Shown here piece after piece: positions 35,504 through 45,070 of a DNA stretch of 64,000 nucleotides; the first letter of the stretch is position 1; every line of letters begins with the position of its first letter. Both the position numbers and the translations under genes were made by a program. The stretch is taken from positions 1,922,001 to 1,986,000 of the forward strand of contig NC_019962.1 in NCBI RefSeq assembly GCF_000230735.2. Reading direction: 5' to 3'. Under the pieces are notes generated by a model that saw only the letters and a program-made list of their open reading frames with translations, searched no databases and had not been told where the DNA came from. The stretch comes from Natrinema pellirubrum DSM 15624 (GTDB taxonomy: Archaea > Halobacteriota > Halobacteria > Halobacteriales > Natrialbaceae).

Positions 35504-36573
35504 AAGGGTGTCATAGAAGACTTCTCACACCGTGATCACGGTACTTCCCGGATTGTCTCCTCGTTCGTCGTTGGTGATTGCGACGACGAGGCGCAGACAC
35601 AGCTCGAGGAACACTTGTGCTCGCGCGTGGACGCGGCCTCGGGCGTGGGTGCGCCCGAGGCCGCAGTCTTTGACTGATTCATTGGTTCGTTCGACGCCCG
35701 TACGACGGTTGTACGTCTCGTCTAGGGTCGATTTCTTCAACTTGACGTCCTCGCTGTGTTCCTCGATACGGTCTTCAACCCTGTACTCGATGTCTTTCGG
35801 CTCGTCAGTGTTTCGCGCGTTGTATGGGGCGACTGGCACGACCCCTGCGGCCAGCAGGTGGTCGTGCCAGTCGAGCGTGTCGCAGGCGCTGTCACCAACC
35901 ATCCACATTGGTTTCTTGACGGCGAGCGCGTCACGTGTGACGCGCATCGCCGTCTCTTCTGGCGCTTGTTTACTCTCGGTGAACTCGGCTGCAATCGGGA
36001 TCTTTTGTCCGGTCGAGACGATTGTACAGCCGTAGCCGTAGTAGTACTTGTCCGCGGTGGGATCATAGCAGTTTGACGCATCTTGGTTGGCAGGCATCGC
36101 TCTCACGTCGGTCGAATCGATGCAGTAGGTCAAGTCGAGCAGGCCGCGGCGGGTGGCCTGCTCGACGAGTCTATCGAAGACATCGTCAACGACATGTTCG
36201 AGGTCGGTGAGAAATCGATCGACCGCCGTCGAGAGACGCGGTCGATCGAAGCCACAGCTGAGCCAGACTATCGTGTTCTGAAGCTCTCGCTCAACGGGAC
36301 GGATACCGTAGATGTCCTTGTAGTAGCAGTGGAGAAAACCACGCATCAACTCTGGTGCCTCGTGGTCTCGTGTTCGCCCCGTCTCCGCCGGGGCGAACAC
36401 GTCGAACTCTCTGAGAAACCCGAAGGAGAGATGCTTCAAACAACGCTAGCGTCTCTGTCTCCACGACATTGAAGAACGACTCTACCGAAGGATCATCTTG
36501 CAGGGTCGCTGAGTACATGCCACCTCAGCATTCACCCTGCTCTTTGGTGTGGTAACTGTTCTATGACGCCCTC
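35504..36573 (-). mobile_element. ISH11-type insertion sequence, copy 3
   Basis: 1070 bp with ends AAGGGTGTCATAGAA and GAGGGCGTCATAGAA (reverse strand). No flanking direct repeat, so an old copy or rearranged site. Confidence 0.85.
35525..36518 (-). pseudogene. ISH11-type transposase, copy 3, frameshifted
   Basis: The N-terminal frame MYSATLQDDPSVESFF...LALFE continues in another frame as HLSFGFLREFDVFAPAETG to the end. One extra A near 36438 (in TTTGAAGCATCTC) breaks it. The catalytic segments IDSTDVRAMPA, MVGDSACDTLDWH and GVERTNESVKDCGL remain. Confidence 0.85.
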
Positions 36574-36599
36574 AGTAGTTGCCAATACGCTTTCTTTAT

Positions 36600-38125
36600 A
36601 CGCTGAACAGGCGCAATACCACGGCCTGAAGGCCGTGGATACGCGCCGTCACTCCGTGACTCATTCCACAGTCCCCGACAGGGCTGGATATTCTATTGTT
36701 CTTAATCCAAACTTTTACAATTTGAGCGAGTATAAGTGATTATAGAGGCGTTCCACGAATGCTGGAAGTCCACCGCACCCACCGAGCGAAAATCCGCAAC
36801 CACTCACAGGTAGCGGACTCGCTCGACCGGCATGGCTGGAGTGTCAGCAAACTCTGGAACGTCGCCAACTACCACTCCCGAGAAGTCTGGGAGGAGACGG
36901 GCAAAATTCCGGACCATAAGGAATTGAAAGACGAGTTGAAAGGTCACGACAAGTACAAGGGACTGCACAGTCAGTCCAGTCAGCGGGTTCTGGAGGAACT
37001 CGCTGAAGCCTTCCACTCGTGGTACTCCAGTGACGATGACAGGGACAATCCGCCCGGCTACCGCAAAGAAAACTACTACGACTCGCAAGGCCGTCGCGTC
37101 CACGAAGAACACCCACGCAGCACGGTCACGTGGAAACAGAACGGCATCCGTCACGACACCAAGAATAACCGAGTTCGACTCTCGAAAGGGGCGAACCACA
37201 AGGAACACCCTCGAGCATGGGAATACATCCTTGTCGAGTACGAGACACGACCTGGAGTCACGGTCGAGAACCTGCAACAAGTCCGCGCCGTCTACGATCA
37301 GCAGAACGAGCGGTGGGAACTCCACCTCGTCTGCAAAGACGAAATCGAGACACCCAACGCTCCCGGCGAGGAGACAGCAGGCATTGACCTTGGTATCAGC
37401 AACTTCGCCGCTGTCGCATACAGCACAAACGAAGCCGACCTGTACCCCGGCAACCGCCTAAAGCAAGACGGGTACTACTTCCTGAAAGAAATCGCTAACT
37501 GTGACGACAGCGGTGGTGAACGGGCCGCCCGCTTGCACCACAAGTGGTCAGAACGCCGTACTCACTTCTTCCACAGTCTCGCCAAACACATCATCCAACG
37601 ATGCGTGGAGAACGGCGTTTGCCGCATCAACGTCGGGGACTTGGAGGGGGTTCGAGAGGACGAACACGGCGAGTCGAAAAACTGGGGTAAGCACGGCAAC
37701 CTCGACCTACACGGGTGGGCATTCGATCGCTTCACCAAGATTCTCACGTACAAGGCGAAGGTCGAGGGTATCGAAGTCGTAGAAGTGTCTGAACGGGACA
37801 CGAGTAAGACGTGTTGTATTTGCGGTAGGGAAGACGATAGTCAGCGTGTTCAACGCGGCTTGTACGTGTGCGAGGCGTGTGACGCGGCGTTCAACGCTGA
37901 CGTGAACGGGGCTGAGAACATCCGTCTCAACATCAACGACGAAAGTAACTCCGAGTCTGCACCCAGTTTGGGTGGAGATAGGAGTACCGGCTGGTTGGCA
38001 CAGCCCGAAGTCTACCTTCATAGCCTCTCCTGCGGATTCCAACCGCAGACAGAGGTGGTGGACTGCAAACCCTAATATCCCAACCGCGGTCGGGATTCCT
38101 CCGCCTTCAGGCGGAGGAGGATGTC
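36600..38125 (+). mobile_element. IS200/IS605-type element with TnpB only, copy 2
   Basis: Left-end hairpin CCACGGCC/GGCCGTGG at 36617-36636. Right-end hairpin CCTCCGCC/GGCGGAGG at 38100-38116, followed by GATGTCAA. The only gene is tnpB. Boundaries are set by these hairpins. Confidence 0.8.
36759..38075 (+). CDS. tnpB: TnpB RNA-guided endonuclease, copy 2
   Basis: The 438-residue protein has an N-terminal HTH-like region (about 1-60), then TAGIDLGISNFAAVAY (RuvC Asp), INVGDLEGVREDE (region of the second acidic residue), zinc ribbon CCICGRED...CEACD, and FNADVNGAENIRLN (last Asp). The frame is open and the ends are present, so it may be active. In the second motif the Glu follows DL rather than preceding it as in copy 1; this is seen in some haloarchaeal TnpB proteins. 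Confidence 0.9.
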   Translation: MLEVHRTHRAKIRNHSQVADSLDRHGWSVSKLWNVANYHSREVWEETGKIPDHKELKDELKGHDKYKGLHSQSSQRVLEELAEAFHSWYSSDDDRDNPPGYRKENYYDSQGRRVHEEHPRSTVTWKQNGIRHDTKNNRVRLSKGANHKEHPRAWEYILVEYETRPGVTVENLQQVRAVYDQQNERWELHLVCKDEIETPNAPGEETAGIDLGISNFAAVAYSTNEADLYPGNRLKQDGYYFLKEIANCDDSGGERAARLHHKWSERRTHFFHSLAKHIIQRCVENGVCRINVGDLEGVREDEHGESKNWGKHGNLDLHGWAFDRFTKILTYKAKVEGIEVVEVSERDTSKTCCICGREDDSQRVQRGLYVCEACDAAFNADVNGAENIRLNINDESNSESAPSLGGDRSTGWLAQPEVYLHSLSCGFQPQTEVVDCKP

Positions 38126-38352
38126 AATCAGAGTAGTGGGTGAAAAAGCTGGTCTGTACAGCCTCTGTAGTTACCGAATTGCTCGATTCAGTTTCAGGCA
38201 TATTTCTGAATGAAGAAGTCGTGGGACGGATTCATGCGGTGGCGAAAGCCCGGCAGCGAAACGGCCATCGGCCGTGAGCAGCCCGGACCATGGAGGTGGT
38301 GGGAGGTAGCGGTGACTGCGTTCACACCAACAAAAAAGGGGCACAGGCCTGG

Positions 38353-39249
38353 CTATTCCCACCAACGACCGCGCTCGGGGAAGTGGATCGTCGTCCAGCC
38401 AGTCACGGCCAGTGAGACACGGCCTTCGTGCCAGTTCCGGGCAGCCTTGTGAATGCGCACTTGCTCACCTTCCTCGATCCACGGCGCGTCTGAGGACTTC
38501 CAGATCGTCACGCGTGTCTGTCCACTGTCGTCTGCGATGAGCCCAACCTGTGCAATGCTTGGATGCGAGGGATCCCACAGGGTTTCGACACGCCCTTCGA
38601 TGCTCACCTCTTTCCGAGAAACCTCCTCGAGTTTTCCGATGGGGATGACGTGTCCGGGCGCCGTCTGCAGCTCCTCGAACACGTTGACGACCGCACTCGT
38701 CAGGTCCTGACCACTGACGACGGCCTCTCCCAACCGCCGGCTGATCGCCGCTCGGGACCAGCCATCTAACTGCTTTGTGAGTCGCATCGACTGCTTGTTC
38801 ACAGCCGCCAACTGTTCTCGAGAGAGTTCTGTCCGGGGATCTGGTCGCTCCGGATCCGCCATTGGGTCCACGCTCGCCGCCCGTTTCTGGAATTCCACAC
38901 GCCGCACTTTGCTCTGGTTCGCAGCGATCACTCGTGTCCGCTTTGCACGACCTTCCTGCGGTCCCATTTCGGCCTGGGCACTGATCAGTTCGAGTTCGTC
39001 CTCTCGTGCTCGAATGCGCTCTTCCTGCTTGAGGGTGGCACCGTGAACCCGCTCATCGCTCGTATCTGTAATGCCGTCTGGGTGGTTTGCATCCACCTTT
39101 GCTTGGACCTCTTGTTCGACCGTTGCCTCGAATTCCGGCGCCTCGTTGACGACCGGGAAGCCGTCTTCATCGATTGCCTGCTCGTCCGCCTGTTTGAGTG
39201 CCTGTTCATCGACCGTAACGACCTTGTTACTCGAGTTGTTACTAGACAT
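38353..39249 (-). CDS. RPA-like single-stranded DNA-binding protein
   Basis: The 298-residue protein has a charged N-terminal half (about 1-130). A helical region follows (LTKQLDGWSRAAISRRLGEAV), then an OB-fold C-terminus: GKLEEVSRKEVSIEGRVETL, VGLIADDSGQTRVTIWKSSD and VRIHKAARNWHEGRVSL. It matches the haloarchaeal RPA-like DNA-binding family often coded on plasmids near replication genes. It likely binds ssDNA in replication or repair. Its upstream region (39270-39960) is unusually structured. Confidence 0.8.
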   Translation of the reverse strand: MSSNNSSNKVVTVDEQALKQADEQAIDEDGFPVVNEAPEFEATVEQEVQAKVDANHPDGITDTSDERVHGATLKQEERIRAREDELELISAQAEMGPQEGRAKRTRVIAANQSKVRRVEFQKRAASVDPMADPERPDPRTELSREQLAAVNKQSMRLTKQLDGWSRAAISRRLGEAVVSGQDLTSAVVNVFEELQTAPGHVIPIGKLEEVSRKEVSIEGRVETLWDPSHPSIAQVGLIADDSGQTRVTIWKSSDAPWIEEGEQVRIHKAARNWHEGRVSLAVTGWTTIHFPERGRWWE

Positions 39250-39269
39250 TGGATCTCACTGATCCGAAG

Positions 39270-39960
39270 GCGCTCACGCGCCTGCCACCGCGATGTCCCT
39301 GCATCGCGGTTTTCCGACGACACCGACCGACTAGATCTATCTGCGCGCTCTCGCTCGCGCCTTCGTGAGCGCCCATCTGGGCGCGAGCGAGAGCGGGCCT
39401 GAATGCGGTGTCCCAACCAGCACCGCGCGGTGTCCTGCCGAGCGGAGCGAGGCAGGACTCGAGGCGCGAACGGAGTGAGCGCCTCGGCGACCCGCCCGGA
39501 GCGAGCGGCCAGCTTTAAGCCGTTTCTCGTGTCCGGCCCGGACTGCGGGTTCCAGCGCGACTGTCGTCGAGAACGCGCGCCGCGGTGTGGCGCGCGACAG
39601 CGCAGGCGGCACCAAGCGCTGGAACGCGAAAGCCCGCGAGGAGCGCAACCGAAAACGCGCTTAATGCTGGCGTCGAGACCAGATTCATTGGAGCCCGGAA
39701 CGGTGAGCGACGTCAGGAGCGAACCGCAGCCCGGAATGGTCGGTCGCGAGCGACGCGGAGGGCGGCACGCGGCGAGCGGGGCGGGCCGATACCCAAGCGC
39801 GAGCAACCGACGCAACAGCAGCCCGATCAGTCCACATGGGTGGGATCAAAAGGGGCTGGCGCACTCGAGGAACCCCGCCGACGCAAGCACCGCAACCTGT
39901 GAGGTGCGCAGCGAGACGCGGGACTCGAGCGTGCCAAGGGCTTTCTCCCTGTTATCAAAA
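39270..39960 (+). other. Hairpin-rich G+C-rich stretch without a credible gene
   Basis: No ORF here has haloarchaeal composition. Strong stem-loops: 39346-39361 pairs with 39380-39395 (16 bp perfect). Several hairpins share loops of the type GAGCGGAGCGA with different stems (near 39431-39453 and 39460-39484). The 3' part, about 39855-39945, can fold as a long three-tier arm (GGC..CTCGAG/CTCGAGCGTGCC, CCCGC/GCGGG, GCACC/GGTGC). It could be a structured RNA, leader or replication-linked region. Confidence 0.45.
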
Positions 39961-40167
39961 ACGATGGTTGCAAGCCACTTACCGAGACCTACTCCTTCAC
40001 AACTGTTTCAGTGACCCATCCGCACACTACAGATGCGAACTAATCGCTAAATATTCTATCAGTTTGGATGTTTCGATACTCTTGCGGCAGACAATGCATT
40101 ATAACAAATTCGTCGGTAATCTACCTCCCAAAGGTTTATTCACATCGAGAAAATACAATATGAGGTA

Positions 40168-40311
40168 ATGGCTAAAAGCGTCCTCAACCGCATCTGGAAT
40201 CGCCTCATAAACCGTTACGACCAAGATGGCGAGTCAGGCTGCTGCAGCCTCCGCATCGAAGAAGTTCAATCTGACTCGGAAGAGGACAAACCGGACAGTT
40301 GCTGTGAATAA
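40168..40311 (+). CDS. Small Cys-rich protein of the metal-efflux operon
   Basis: A 47-residue protein MAKSVLNRIWNRLINRYDQD, then GCCSLRIEEV and a terminal DSCCE. The paired cysteines suggest metal or metalloid binding. It lies 21 bp before the ArsR gene, in the same direction and probably the same transcript. Confidence 0.65.
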   Translation: MAKSVLNRIWNRLINRYDQDGESGCCSLRIEEVQSDSEEDKPDSCCE

Positions 40312-40332
40312 ATCGAATCGGAAATCCACGAT

Positions 40333-40716
40333 ATGACTGGAACTGAATCACCACCTGACGACGCCTACAACGCCTTGGATCGCCTCTACGATGATCCAGA
40401 CGAACGAGTCACCGCGCTCCAAGAGATCAAACCACCCGAGCAAGATGTCTCCGGTCAGGAGTCCGTCTTCAAGGCACTTGGGAATAAAGACCGACTTCGC
40501 GTTCTCAGCGCACTCCGTGAATCCGAGTGCTGCGGCTGTGAGCTACAGGTCGTCCTTGATGCACCACAGTCAACAGTTGCCACCCACCTCCGGAAACTGA
40601 AAGACGCAGGGTTGGTCAAGTCCCGGAAGAAAGGCAAATGGAGCTACTACCGTATCGCTGATACCGCCGTCTTCGAATTACTCGATCTCGCCCACGCAAT
40701 TCAGGAGGACGCCTAA
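40333..40716 (+). CDS. ArsR-family metal-responsive repressor
   Basis: The 127-residue protein has a winged helix at about 45-115 ([46 protein letters not shown]). The CCGC cluster at the start of helix 3/4 is a typical As(III)/metal site of ArsR-type sensors. It overlaps the operon with the permease 2 bp later, so it likely represses that operon until metal binds. Confidence 0.88.
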   Translation: MTGTESPPDDAYNALDRLYDDPDERVTALQEIKPPEQDVSGQESVFKALGNKDRLRVLSALRESECCGCELQVVLDAPQSTVATHLRKLKDAGLVKSRKKGKWSYYRIADTAVFELLDLAHAIQEDA

Positions 40717-40718
40717 GA

Positions 40719-41675
40719 ATGCTCTCTCCCAGTCTCTCCAACGCACTCCTCGACTCGTGGGACTACTTCCTTCACCTCGCAGTCCTCCTCATCCCCCTGT
40801 TCATCGGCGCGTCTTTCCTCGTCGGGCTCGCCCAAGAGTATCTTCCCCCAGAAAAAGTGGAACGGAAACTCCGTGGACACGACGAAGGCACCGGCAACAT
40901 CGCAGCCGCTGGTCTCGGCGCAGTAACGCCATTTTGCTCCTGTTCGACCGTCCCGGTATTAGCAGGGCTGCTTCAAGCAGGCGCACCACTCGGACTGGCG
41001 TTCTCGTTCTTACTCGCATCGCCACTGGTCAACTGGATTGCCGTTCTGCTGCTGCTCGGGCTCTTCGGCGTCGAAATCACCGTCTGGTACGTCATAATCA
41101 CGCTCCTCGCAGCAATCGTCGGTGGGTTCGTCATCGGTCGGCTTGAGCTTTCAGAATACGTGAAGGATGTTCGAATCGGCGATGACCAAGGACAAGCGGT
41201 TGCTGCGGATGGTGGGGCAACCGCTTGCTGTGCTGCTGAGACGACGCCGACAACGACGCACCGTGACCACATCGAGACTGCGGCCCGCGAAGCGTGGTCG
41301 TTCTTCATCGATACGCTCCCATACCTCCTTCTCGGCATGACAATCGGTGCACTGATTCACGGTGTCATCCCGGTTGAACTCCTCCACGCAGTGCTTGGGC
41401 CGGAGAATCCGCTTGCGGTTCCGTTGGCTGCCCTGGCAGGTGCACCAGTATACATCAGTCTCAGTGGGATGTTGCCTATCGCGGCGTCTCTCAGCGAGCA
41501 GGGGATCGCCATCGGAACCGTATTGGCGTTTGTCATCGGCGGGGCCGGAGTTAGCATCCCTAATCTGATCCTTCTAAATAAGTTGTTCAAGCGCAGGCTT
41601 TTGCTCGTCTACGCGGGAACCGTCGTGACGATAGGCATATTCGTTGGCGTCGTATTCAACTTCCTTATCGCCTAA
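40719..41675 (+). CDS. Permease of the ArsP/SO_0444 type, metal or metalloid efflux
   Basis: The 318-residue protein has about eight helices in two halves. The first has [20 protein letters not shown] (TPFCSCS motif) and the second [20 protein letters not shown] cytosolic loop with CC ([10 protein letters not shown]) separates them. The [10 protein letters not shown] motif is shared by ArsP and the SO_0444 Cu/Zn permeases; the exact substrate (organoarsenical, Cu or Zn) cannot be told. It is the last gene of the ArsR operon. Confidence 0.85.
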   Translation: MLSPSLSNALLDSWDYFLHLAVLLIPLFIGASFLVGLAQEYLPPEKVERKLRGHDEGTGNIAAAGLGAVTPFCSCSTVPVLAGLLQAGAPLGLAFSFLLASPLVNWIAVLLLLGLFGVEITVWYVIITLLAAIVGGFVIGRLELSEYVKDVRIGDDQGQAVAADGGATACCAAETTPTTTHRDHIETAAREAWSFFIDTLPYLLLGMTIGALIHGVIPVELLHAVLGPENPLAVPLAALAGAPVYISLSGMLPIAASLSEQGIAIGTVLAFVIGGAGVSIPNLILLNKLFKRRLLLVYAGTVVTIGIFVGVVFNFLIA

Positions 41676-41814
41676 TCAGTCTCATATCCGTTTGAGAAGT
41701 GTACTACAAGATAGACGATACAGAACCGCCGTTGAGTCTTCGTTGTTACGTTAGTCACGCTCCTCTGTTCCGTTCTGGTCAGTTCAACCATTTGTACTTC
41801 CTATCTTTTTTCAA

Positions 41815-41895
41815 GGCGAGAATCCCGCCGTTCACGGCGGGCGTGAAGCCGACAACTGCCTCGCGTTCCACCGTCGGTTGCAGGCCGAATACCCC
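41815..41895. repeat. Orphan IS200/IS605-like right end
   Basis: A hairpin CCCGCCG/CGGCGGG at 41828-41845, preceded by GCGAGAAT, resembles the right end at 28929-28950 inverted. No tnpB attached; cut on its right by the IS6 element. Confidence 0.5.
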
Positions 41896-41898
41896 ACG

Positions 41899-42595
41899 GG
41901 TAGTGTTCAGATAAGCTGATTCCATGCGAAGGCGAACGCTTGGAGCCAATTTTCGACGGTGTCTGCTTCAGCATGGCTAAAACAGTTTGAGAACTGGTTA
42001 GTTCGGCGTTTTAGTTCTCGAAATACACGTTCGACACTGTTCCGATTACCGTGTTTTTCGTATCTGTAATCGAGGCCATGTCGGTGGAGTGCCGCTTGCA
42101 GCCACGGTGCAGAATCGACGAGAAAGAGCGCGTCATCGACGAGATGTTTGTCGCGGAGTTCCGCGAGGAACATCTCGGTAATTGCTTGATTTCTCGTCGG
42201 TGAGAGCTTGACGTGTAGCAAGCGGTTTGTTGCGGGATCAACGGCGGCGTACAGCCAGAATCGTTCGTCATTCAGTTGGATCACGGTCTCGTCAACCGCG
42301 ACGTGATCCGGATTTGCGCCATCAAGCGGCTGTAAATCTGCCTTCTGCACCCAGTTGTGAACGGTCGATCGACAGCGTTCGACACCCAACCTCTCGAGAA
42401 TAGAGATGGTATCCGAAAGTGATAGTCCAGCCAGATGGAGCCGGATACCGAGCTTCATCGCGGGCTCGGGTGTCGCCTCTCGCTCCAGAAAATCTAACTC
42501 GAAGCAGTCGCTACCTCTGTTGAGGCGGGCGGTTTCGAGCATAGACCACTCAAAAATCGTTCCGCCTCACCCTTCATCCTTATCTGAACACCGCC
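41899..42595 (-). mobile_element. IS6-family insertion sequence, copy 2
   Basis: 697 bp, nearly identical to 9537-10233, with the same ends GGTAGTGTTCAGATAAG and GGCGGTGTTCAGATAAG. The flanks (ACCCCACG and GTTCGTTC) do not match, so this copy probably took part in a deletion or cointegrate resolution. Confidence 0.9.
41907..42542 (-). CDS. IS6-family transposase, copy 2
   Basis: An intact 211-residue protein identical to that at 9545-10180 as far as I can compare. The DDE residues are in DHVAVDETV, LFLVDSAPW and SVERVFRELK. Near-identity of the two copies implies recent movement within this replicon. Confidence 0.92.
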   Translation of the reverse strand: MLETARLNRGSDCFELDFLEREATPEPAMKLGIRLHLAGLSLSDTISILERLGVERCRSTVHNWVQKADLQPLDGANPDHVAVDETVIQLNDERFWLYAAVDPATNRLLHVKLSPTRNQAITEMFLAELRDKHLVDDALFLVDSAPWLQAALHRHGLDYRYEKHGNRNSVERVFRELKRRTNQFSNCFSHAEADTVENWLQAFAFAWNQLI

Positions 42596-42674
42596 GTTCG
42601 TTCGATCCATCGCCTGGATTACTGAGCAGCAACAGCAGAAGAAAGCAACCGACTGTCAGCCAGTCGCTCTGTAG

Positions 42675-43001
42675 TTACTGTTCAGGGACGCCATAATCGA
42701 CGTGAATAGTTGGCGTACTCGCGGATTCGGCCCCTTCGACGCCGTTCCAATCGGTGACGTGGATGTTTGCTAACTCACCGGAGAATCGGAAGCGCTGGAC
42801 ACCGACCTCGATCGATCCTTCAACGGCGTTCTTCGTGACGACGGTCGCCTCTTTCACTGGATCGGCTGTCATCATTTCGATGTCGCCGGCAACTGAGAGT
42901 TCGAAGTTCGACGGGACGCCGCGTCCGACAACCGTAATGCGGTTCGGCAGGAGTTGAGTATTTGACTCGCTTGATGCGGTTTTCCCGTTGGTGCGTGTCA
43001 T
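42675..43001 (-). CDS. Uncharacterised small haloarchaeal protein
   Basis: A 108-residue beta-rich protein: NRITVVGRGVPSNFELSVAG, EGSIEVGVQRFRFSGELANI, TPTIHVDYG. It is similar in type to plasmid-borne haloarchaeal proteins with a short sandwich fold. No function known. Confidence 0.6.
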   Translation of the reverse strand: MTRTNGKTASSESNTQLLPNRITVVGRGVPSNFELSVAGDIEMMTADPVKEATVVTKNAVEGSIEVGVQRFRFSGELANIHVTDWNGVEGAESASTPTIHVDYGVPEQ

Positions 43002-43190
43002 ACCTCGATAATTCGATCACCTCTGTATAGGCCTTCTTATCTGGAAAAATACATGAACGAGAGAGTTTGTGGAATCCGGGAATTGGAACAGGGATGAGAG
43101 CTACGGGTAGAATGTATTTAGCAGGCGATAACCTCCACGAGTTGCATATACAAGCACGATAACAAATACGCTGGTTCTGGAGAACAGCAT

Positions 43191-43466
43191 ATGCACGATT
43201 TGACTGGCTTCCAACGCGATCTCTTGTACGTGATCACAGGTGCCGACCAGCCATCCGGCCAGGACGTCAAAGATGAAGTCGAGCAGTACTACAGTTCCGA
43301 GATCAATCATGGCCGGCTGTATCCAAATTTGGATACGCTTGTCAACAAGGAATTAGTCGAAAAAGGGCAGTTAGACCGCCGGACGAACTATTACGCGATC
43401 ACGGACGCCGGGCGTGACCTAATCCAAGAACGGCGTGAATGGGAGGAACAATACGTCGAAGTTTGA
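43191..43466 (+). CDS. PadR-family regulator, copy 2
   Basis: The 91-residue protein starts MHDLTGFQRDLLYVITG, with EINHGRLYPNLDTLVNKELV. It is a close paralogue of 35052-35330. It sits immediately left of the candidate origin 43607-43992 and may regulate replication or maintenance functions there. Confidence 0.85.
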   Translation: MHDLTGFQRDLLYVITGADQPSGQDVKDEVEQYYSSEINHGRLYPNLDTLVNKELVEKGQLDRRTNYYAITDAGRDLIQERREWEEQYVEV

Positions 43467-43606
43467 TTCTTCGCAGAGAGTAGTTGCTCCCACTCTCCAA
43501 CTCACTCTTGGGATGGTGACCTCAAACAGTGAGGTGGACATGGTCGGTGGATCCACACTGCCCGCTACTGTGTCGTTCATCTTCCGCTCACTTTAGGGGG
43601 GACGCC
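43467..43606. other. Left flank of the candidate origin
   Basis: No gene. It ends in GGGGGGACGCCCCCC at 43596-43610, a short GC palindrome next to the first origin box. Confidence 0.4.
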
Positions 43607-43992
43607 CCCCTCGTTTCCGCTCCAAGTGCTGCGAAGAGCAGCGGAGAGAAGCGAAAATAGTGATCCCTCGATTCTGAATTGTCGGGTTCTGGACGAAGAG
43701 GCGTTCTCTTCACCGATTAGACGCTACCCCCGATAAAAAGAAGTGAATACTGGCGATTGATTACTGGGTGTTGAATTTGCTGATCTGGTTTTCGTGGTTG
43801 ATAGAACACCCTCTACATACTGCTTCTGTGATTGGCATATGTATGTATATGTTGCCTATACAAGTAAATATATAATAAGAGTCCAAGAATGGCGCTCAGA
43901 TAGCCAGATTTATCAACGATCCTCAATTCCCGCTTCTCGAAATCTCTGGGGGGAGGGGGACTCTCGGAGGGTTTTGGAGCGGAAACGAGGGG
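43607..43992. other. Candidate replication origin with inverted ORB-like boxes
   Basis: Two perfect 19-bp inverted copies of TTGGAGCGGAAACGAGGGG lie at 43607-43625 (reverse) and 43974-43992 (forward). Each is followed by a G-rich run. GGAAACGAGGGG with a G-string is the haloarchaeal origin recognition box pattern for Orc1/Cdc6. Between them lies a strongly A+T-rich stretch (about 43833-43885, e.g. ATGTATATGTTGCC and AAATATATAATAAG), suitable as the unwinding element. No orc1/cdc6 gene is in the window. Confidence 0.65.
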
Positions 43993-44073
43993 CGGGGGTG
44001 TTCTGGGGGGATACTCTTGATCAATCCAATTATCAAGTTGATTCGGCAACTACTGTTCAGGGCGGGGAGAATG

Positions 44074-44874
44074 TCAATCTGACGTCAACACTGTGGGTTC
44101 GAGTGGCTCTGCATCCGCCCGGTGTTCCTTATACAGAGACTCAGCCCACGAAACAACATCTGAGTGAGTACTCTCTAAGAGCCCCTTCACAAGCACGTCG
44201 TTACCGGCCTGATTTTCGTCACACAACCAGAGCAGGACAGTTCCATCGACGATGTGCATATTAAGCGGGACGCGCCCGTTGTATAGCCACATCCGATCAG
44301 CGATGTCCTGCCAGAGCGCCGCCCGCTCCGGGTCATTACCCACAACATCGATAAAGTTCGTTTCGACAACTCCCTCGAAATCGAATTGCCCTTCAACGAC
44401 ACGACCGTGAAGCACGTTCATGTACTCCGGGAGTGAGTTTTGTGTGAGTCCTCGGTAGCGGTCGCTTCCGCGGAGGTACTCCATCGCACGGTCGAAGTGG
44501 GCGGTCGGATTGGCTTCCGTCGGTGTTGTCACCTCGGCCTCACGGAAACAGCGAAAATCGAGATCCCAGGCTGGTTCGGGTAACCACTCGATCGCCGGGC
44601 CAAGGTGATGAATTCCCTCCGTCGCCGTCAGATACCGACGGAATTCCGTAACCATTGCCTTTCCCAGCGATGTGATTCGGTAGCGACTCCCTTCCGACCT
44701 GACCCAGCCACGGGCTTCAGCATCATCAAGTACCCGTGCAGCTGTCGATCGCGGTACCCCGGTCGCGTCCTGTAGTTCTCGGCGGGATGCTTCGCCACTG
44801 GTGAGTGCCTCCAGCACCCGGATACGATTAGCCGAATTCGCTAGGAATTGGCTATCGTCTAGCGTAGCCCCCAT
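44074..44874 (-). CDS. Winged-helix regulator with C-terminal ligand-like domain
   Basis: The 266-residue protein begins MGATLDDSQFLANSANRIRV; a longer frame to 45213 runs through unlikely sequence. The HTH is at about 15-75 (RIRVLEALTSGEASRRELQD, GVPRSTAARVLDDAEARGWV). The C-terminal region (about 110-250) resembles the haloarchaeal HTH-associated domain with YLRGSDRYRGLTQ and RVPLNMHIVDGTVLLWLCDE. This kind is common in Halobacteria. It flanks the candidate origin on the right. Confidence 0.78.
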   Translation of the reverse strand: MGATLDDSQFLANSANRIRVLEALTSGEASRRELQDATGVPRSTAARVLDDAEARGWVRSEGSRYRITSLGKAMVTEFRRYLTATEGIHHLGPAIEWLPEPAWDLDFRCFREAEVTTPTEANPTAHFDRAMEYLRGSDRYRGLTQNSLPEYMNVLHGRVVEGQFDFEGVVETNFIDVVGNDPERAALWQDIADRMWLYNGRVPLNMHIVDGTVLLWLCDENQAGNDVLVKGLLESTHSDVVSWAESLYKEHRADAEPLEPTVLTSD

Positions 44875-45004
44875 GTGTGTCAATACCACCCTAGTCGGTA
44901 AAAATGCAGTAGGCGATAGACTAAGAATTTCCGTGGATTCGATACCCGGACGAACAAGGTAGATAAGATACCCGCTCACCACACCAAGCGAGGGACTCTG
45001 AGGC

Positions 45005-45070
45005 ACATCCATTGTGTCTACAGGCAGAGCAGGCCGAGTGTCTCGGAGCTTGACCCCGAGGCAGTTCACA
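45005..45070 (-). repeat. Orphan IS200/IS605-like right-end hairpin, inverted
   Basis: Reverse complement shares CCTCGGGG..CTCCGAGACACTCGGCC and the following CTGTAGA with 2395-2452. It is followed at about 45074-45158 by a short zinc-knuckle-like scrap (CCGPNQQVDP, YQCPDCGNVLAE) that ends at a stop and has no start. Confidence 0.4.
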
